Below, piece after piece: positions 54,591 through 56,735 of a stretch of 56,735 nucleotides of DNA. A model generated the notes under the pieces. That model was not told the origin of the DNA and did not search any database. It worked only from the letters and a program-made list of their open reading frames with translations. The position numbers and the translations under genes were made by a program. Position 1 is the first letter of the stretch, and every line of letters begins with the position of its first letter. This DNA is from an uncultured Ectothiorhodospiraceae bacterium (GTDB taxonomy: Bacteria; Pseudomonadota; Gammaproteobacteria; UBA9214): the NCBI GenBank assembly GCA_947258545.1, contig CAMYJI010000011.1:1-56735 (forward strand), written 5' to 3'.

Positions 54591-56018
54591 GTGTATTCTA
54601 GCTTAAGCAGGGTGCGTACCGCCACGGTCTGTATCGCCCTCTGGCTGTTTTTCGCGCTCATGCTTGGCGCCTGCAGCGAGCCCCCCACCCTGCTCGAGCA
54701 GATCCAGTCCCGGAACGAGCTGGTGGTGATCACCCGCAACAGCCCGACCACCTACTACGTGGGCAGCACCGGCCCGGCCGGATTTGAATACGCGCTGGCC
54801 AGGCGCTTCGCGGAACAGCTTGGTGTTGAACTGCACATCGTGGTACCACCCAACTTCAATGACATCCTGCCCCTGGTGGCACGTGGTGATGCGCACCTGG
54901 CAGCGGCCGGTCTGACGGTGACAGACAAGCGCAGGGAAAGCGTGCGCTTCGGTCCGGTCTACCAGGAGATCACGCCCCAGCTGGTCTATCGCCGGGGCTC
55001 CGTCCGGCCCAAGACATTCGATGATCTCGAGGGCCGCCTCGAGGTGGTCGCCGGCAGCAGCCACGAGGAGCACCTGGAATCCCTGCGCGACGAATACCCC
55101 GACCTCCGCTGGCAGGAAAATGAGAATATGGAGAGCGAGGAACTGCTCAACCTCTTATGGCTAAAACTGATTGAGTACACGATCGCCGACTCCAACGAAC
55201 TCTCAATCAACCAGCGCTTCTATCCCGAGTTGAAGCCGGCCTTTGATATCAGCCCGCCACGACCGCTGGCCTGGGCCTTTGCACGCAGCGATGATGACAG
55301 CCTGTACAACGCGGCCGTGGACTTCTTTACCGTTATCCGGGAAGACGGAACACTGGACCAGCTGATCGAGCGCTACTACGGCCATATCACCGATTTCGAC
55401 TATGTCGGCACCCGCCGCTACCAGGCCCACATCGAACAACGGCTGCCCCCCTACCTGGATGTATTCAAGAATGCCGCCGAACTGGTGGGTATGGACTGGC
55501 GGCTGATCGCGGCCATCAGCTACCAGGAATCCCACTGGGACAAGGATGCCGTTTCACCAACAGGTGTGCGCGGCCTGATGATGCTGACCCAGGCGGCGGC
55601 CAAGGACCTGGGCATCGAAGACCGGCTGGACCCGGTGCAGAGCATCCTCGGTGGCGCCAGGTACTTTGAACGCATGCGGCAGAAAATCCCGGAGCGGATA
55701 GCGGAGCCCGACCGCACCTGGCTGGCGCTGGCGGCCTACAATGTTGGCTACGGACACCTCGAGGATGCACGGATTCTCACCCAGAAAAACGGCGGCAACT
55801 CGGACAAGTGGATCGATGTGAAAGAGAACCTGCCGCTGCTGAGCCAGAAGAAGTGGTATAAGCAGACCCGCTATGGCTATGCACGCGGACGCGAGCCGGT
55901 CCGCTACGTGGAGAATATCCGCTCCTACTACGACATCCTGATCTGGTGGTACACGGAACGCGGTATCGTCGAGGCAGAGGTGCCGAAACCGCTGCAGCTG
56001 GACTCCCCCGCCCTGTAG
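54591..56018 (+). CDS. mltF: Membrane-bound lytic murein transglycosylase F
   Basis: About 475 residues. The signal segment ends in the lipobox LGAC. A periplasmic binding-protein-like domain (about 40-255; ELVVITRNSPTTYYVG, GLTVTDKRRESVRFGP) precedes the lytic transglycosylase domain with the catalytic glutamate in AISYQESHWDKDAVSPTG and LAAYNVGYGH. It cleaves peptidoglycan glycan strands. GTG 54591 is chosen because it gives a normal-length signal; ATG 54543 would add 16 residues that look like tRNA-flank sequence, and GTG 54612 is also possible. Confidence 0.93.
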   Translation: MYSSLSRVRTATVCIALWLFFALMLGACSEPPTLLEQIQSRNELVVITRNSPTTYYVGSTGPAGFEYALARRFAEQLGVELHIVVPPNFNDILPLVARGDAHLAAAGLTVTDKRRESVRFGPVYQEITPQLVYRRGSVRPKTFDDLEGRLEVVAGSSHEEHLESLRDEYPDLRWQENENMESEELLNLLWLKLIEYTIADSNELSINQRFYPELKPAFDISPPRPLAWAFARSDDDSLYNAAVDFFTVIREDGTLDQLIERYYGHITDFDYVGTRRYQAHIEQRLPPYLDVFKNAAELVGMDWRLIAAISYQESHWDKDAVSPTGVRGLMMLTQAAAKDLGIEDRLDPVQSILGGARYFERMRQKIPERIAEPDRTWLALAAYNVGYGHLEDARILTQKNGGNSDKWIDVKENLPLLSQKKWYKQTRYGYARGREPVRYVENIRSYYDILIWWYTERGIVEAEVPKPLQLDSPAL

Positions 56019-56029
56019 GTGCTGACCGT

Positions 56030-56735
56030 CTATTCCCCGAGCAGCTCCGCCTCAAGTGATAAATAGACCTGGTAGGCGTTGCGGCGGTTCGCCTCGGCGA
56101 AGGCCGGTAGCGCCTCGAATGCCGACCAGTCGATGGCCTCGTAGGCCTCGCTGAAGGGCACGAAGTCGCCAACCGCCTGCGCCATGTTGTTGCGCAGGTG
56201 GGCGAGGTAACGACGGGTCAGGCCGATCGCCTCGTTGGGATTATCGGCAGCGGCGCCATGACCGGGCACCAGGGCCACCAGTTGTTCCTTCTCCATGCGC
56301 TCCAGTACCTTGAGCCAGTGCCTGGTATTGGCATCGCCCAGGAACGGCACCCGCCCCTCGAAGATGACATCGCCGGAGAACAGCACCCGATCCGGGGCCA
56401 CGTACAGCGTCAGGTCGCCATCCGAATGCGCGGCGCCCACGGTCGTGACAACGAACTCCACATCCCCGAGCCTGAATTGCCGGCCTTCACTCAGGTACAT
56501 GTCGGGATAGACCAGCCGCGTGCTCTCATTGACCCAGGGATCAAGGGTAAAGCGGCGATCCTCGAGGCGCTCCCGGGCGTGCTCCGATTCGAGATAGTTC
56601 TCGGCGCCCTCAGGGGCCAGGATCTCGGCATCCAGGTCCTCGAAGACCTGCAGCCCGTAGATGTGATCGGCGTGATAGTGGCTGACGATCATCCGGACTA
56701 TGGGTTCATCGGTGATGCTGCGGATCTTTTCCAGC
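56030..56735 (-). CDS. Metallo-beta-lactamase-fold hydrolase (5' end outside window)
   Basis: The final 234 codons of an MBL-fold protein; the N terminus lies beyond the right edge. The metal motif is SHYHADH; other ligands are in GAAHSDGDL, FSGDVIF and VPGHG. The C-terminal helical part (AQAVGDFVPFSEAYEAIDW) is typical of periplasmic MBL proteins such as SoxH-like and quinoprotein-relay hydrolases. Convergent with mltF, 11 bp between stops. The substrate is not evident. Confidence 0.88.
   Translation of the reverse strand, partial: LEKIRSITDEPIVRMIVSHYHADHIYGLQVFEDLDAEILAPEGAENYLESEHARERLEDRRFTLDPWVNESTRLVYPDMYLSEGRQFRLGDVEFVVTTVGAAHSDGDLTLYVAPDRVLFSGDVIFEGRVPFLGDANTRHWLKVLERMEKEQLVALVPGHGAAADNPNEAIGLTRRYLAHLRNNMAQAVGDFVPFSEAYEAIDWSAFEALPAFAEANRRNAYQVYLSLEAELLGE

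Noticed and set aside
54124..54606. Plus-strand reading of 160 codons over the tandem repeat and tRNA-Ser(CGA)
   Set aside because: The WRRGWDSNPRGANAP-type peptide comes from reading tRNA-Ser backwards; it runs through two repeats and a tRNA gene.

Overview
The window reads as ordinary chromosomal DNA of a GC-rich gammaproteobacterium. The gene orders iscR-iscS-iscA-hscB-hscA-fdx-iscX, ffs-dnaX-ybaB-recR and orn/rsgA, and the presence of an Mla lipid transport system, all point to that class. Malate-CoA ligase and malyl-CoA lyase genes, a three-subunit glycolate oxidase, an RhdA-type sulfurtransferase and small c-type cytochrome genes suggest an autotroph or methylotroph-like organism, possibly a sulfur oxidiser. 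That last point is inference; no Rubisco or sox genes lie in the window.

Region 1 (1-9.6 kb, minus strand): the 5' end of ndk, then a malate-CoA ligase (mtkA, mtkB) plus malyl-CoA lyase cassette, then the ISC iron-sulfur operon, which lacks iscU. Region 2 (9.8-18.9 kb): glcDEF, a tandem-rhodanese sulfurtransferase, orn, an M48 protease, cytochrome c, pterin dehydratase, rsgA and a HIT protein. Glycolate oxidase makes glyoxylate, and the malyl-CoA enzymes could join it to acetyl-CoA and give malate, so these two regions may form one salvage route. Region 3 (18.9-22.1 kb): dispersed GC-rich repeats, then recR, ybaB, dnaX and the 4.5S SRP RNA.

Region 4 (22.4-30.5 kb): a probable sensory locus with a LuxR-type response regulator, a TonB-dependent receptor, an orphan periplasmic binding protein and a hybrid histidine kinase, followed by two paralogous small ferredoxin-fold proteins. 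Region 5 (31-44.4 kb): serine dehydratase, hydrolases, a sterol desaturase-like protein, a VTT-rhodanese fusion, methyltransferases, an RraA-like aldolase, a CheR-like protein, a CapA-like protein, an Old Yellow Enzyme, a PEBP protein and a membrane spermidine-synthase-like protein.

Region 6 (45-51 kb): mlaF on the plus strand converges on mlaEDC on the minus strand. Immediately upstream of mlaE sit a STAS protein, an anti-sigma-type kinase and a PP2C phosphatase whose genes overlap, plus a second PP2C phosphatase. E. coli MlaB is a STAS protein, so a phosphorylation switch on lipid transport is a testable idea.

Region 7 (51.1-54.4 kb): an accessory patch built around two tRNA-Ser genes. It holds relics of an integrase-type and an IS91-type transposase, a roughly 720-bp unit with inverted ends carrying a secreted protein gene, and several tRNA-Ser-derived repeats containing chains of short perfect hairpins, two of them as a 180-bp tandem repeat. 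Region 8 (54.6-56.7 kb): mltF and the truncated end of a metallo-beta-lactamase-fold hydrolase gene.
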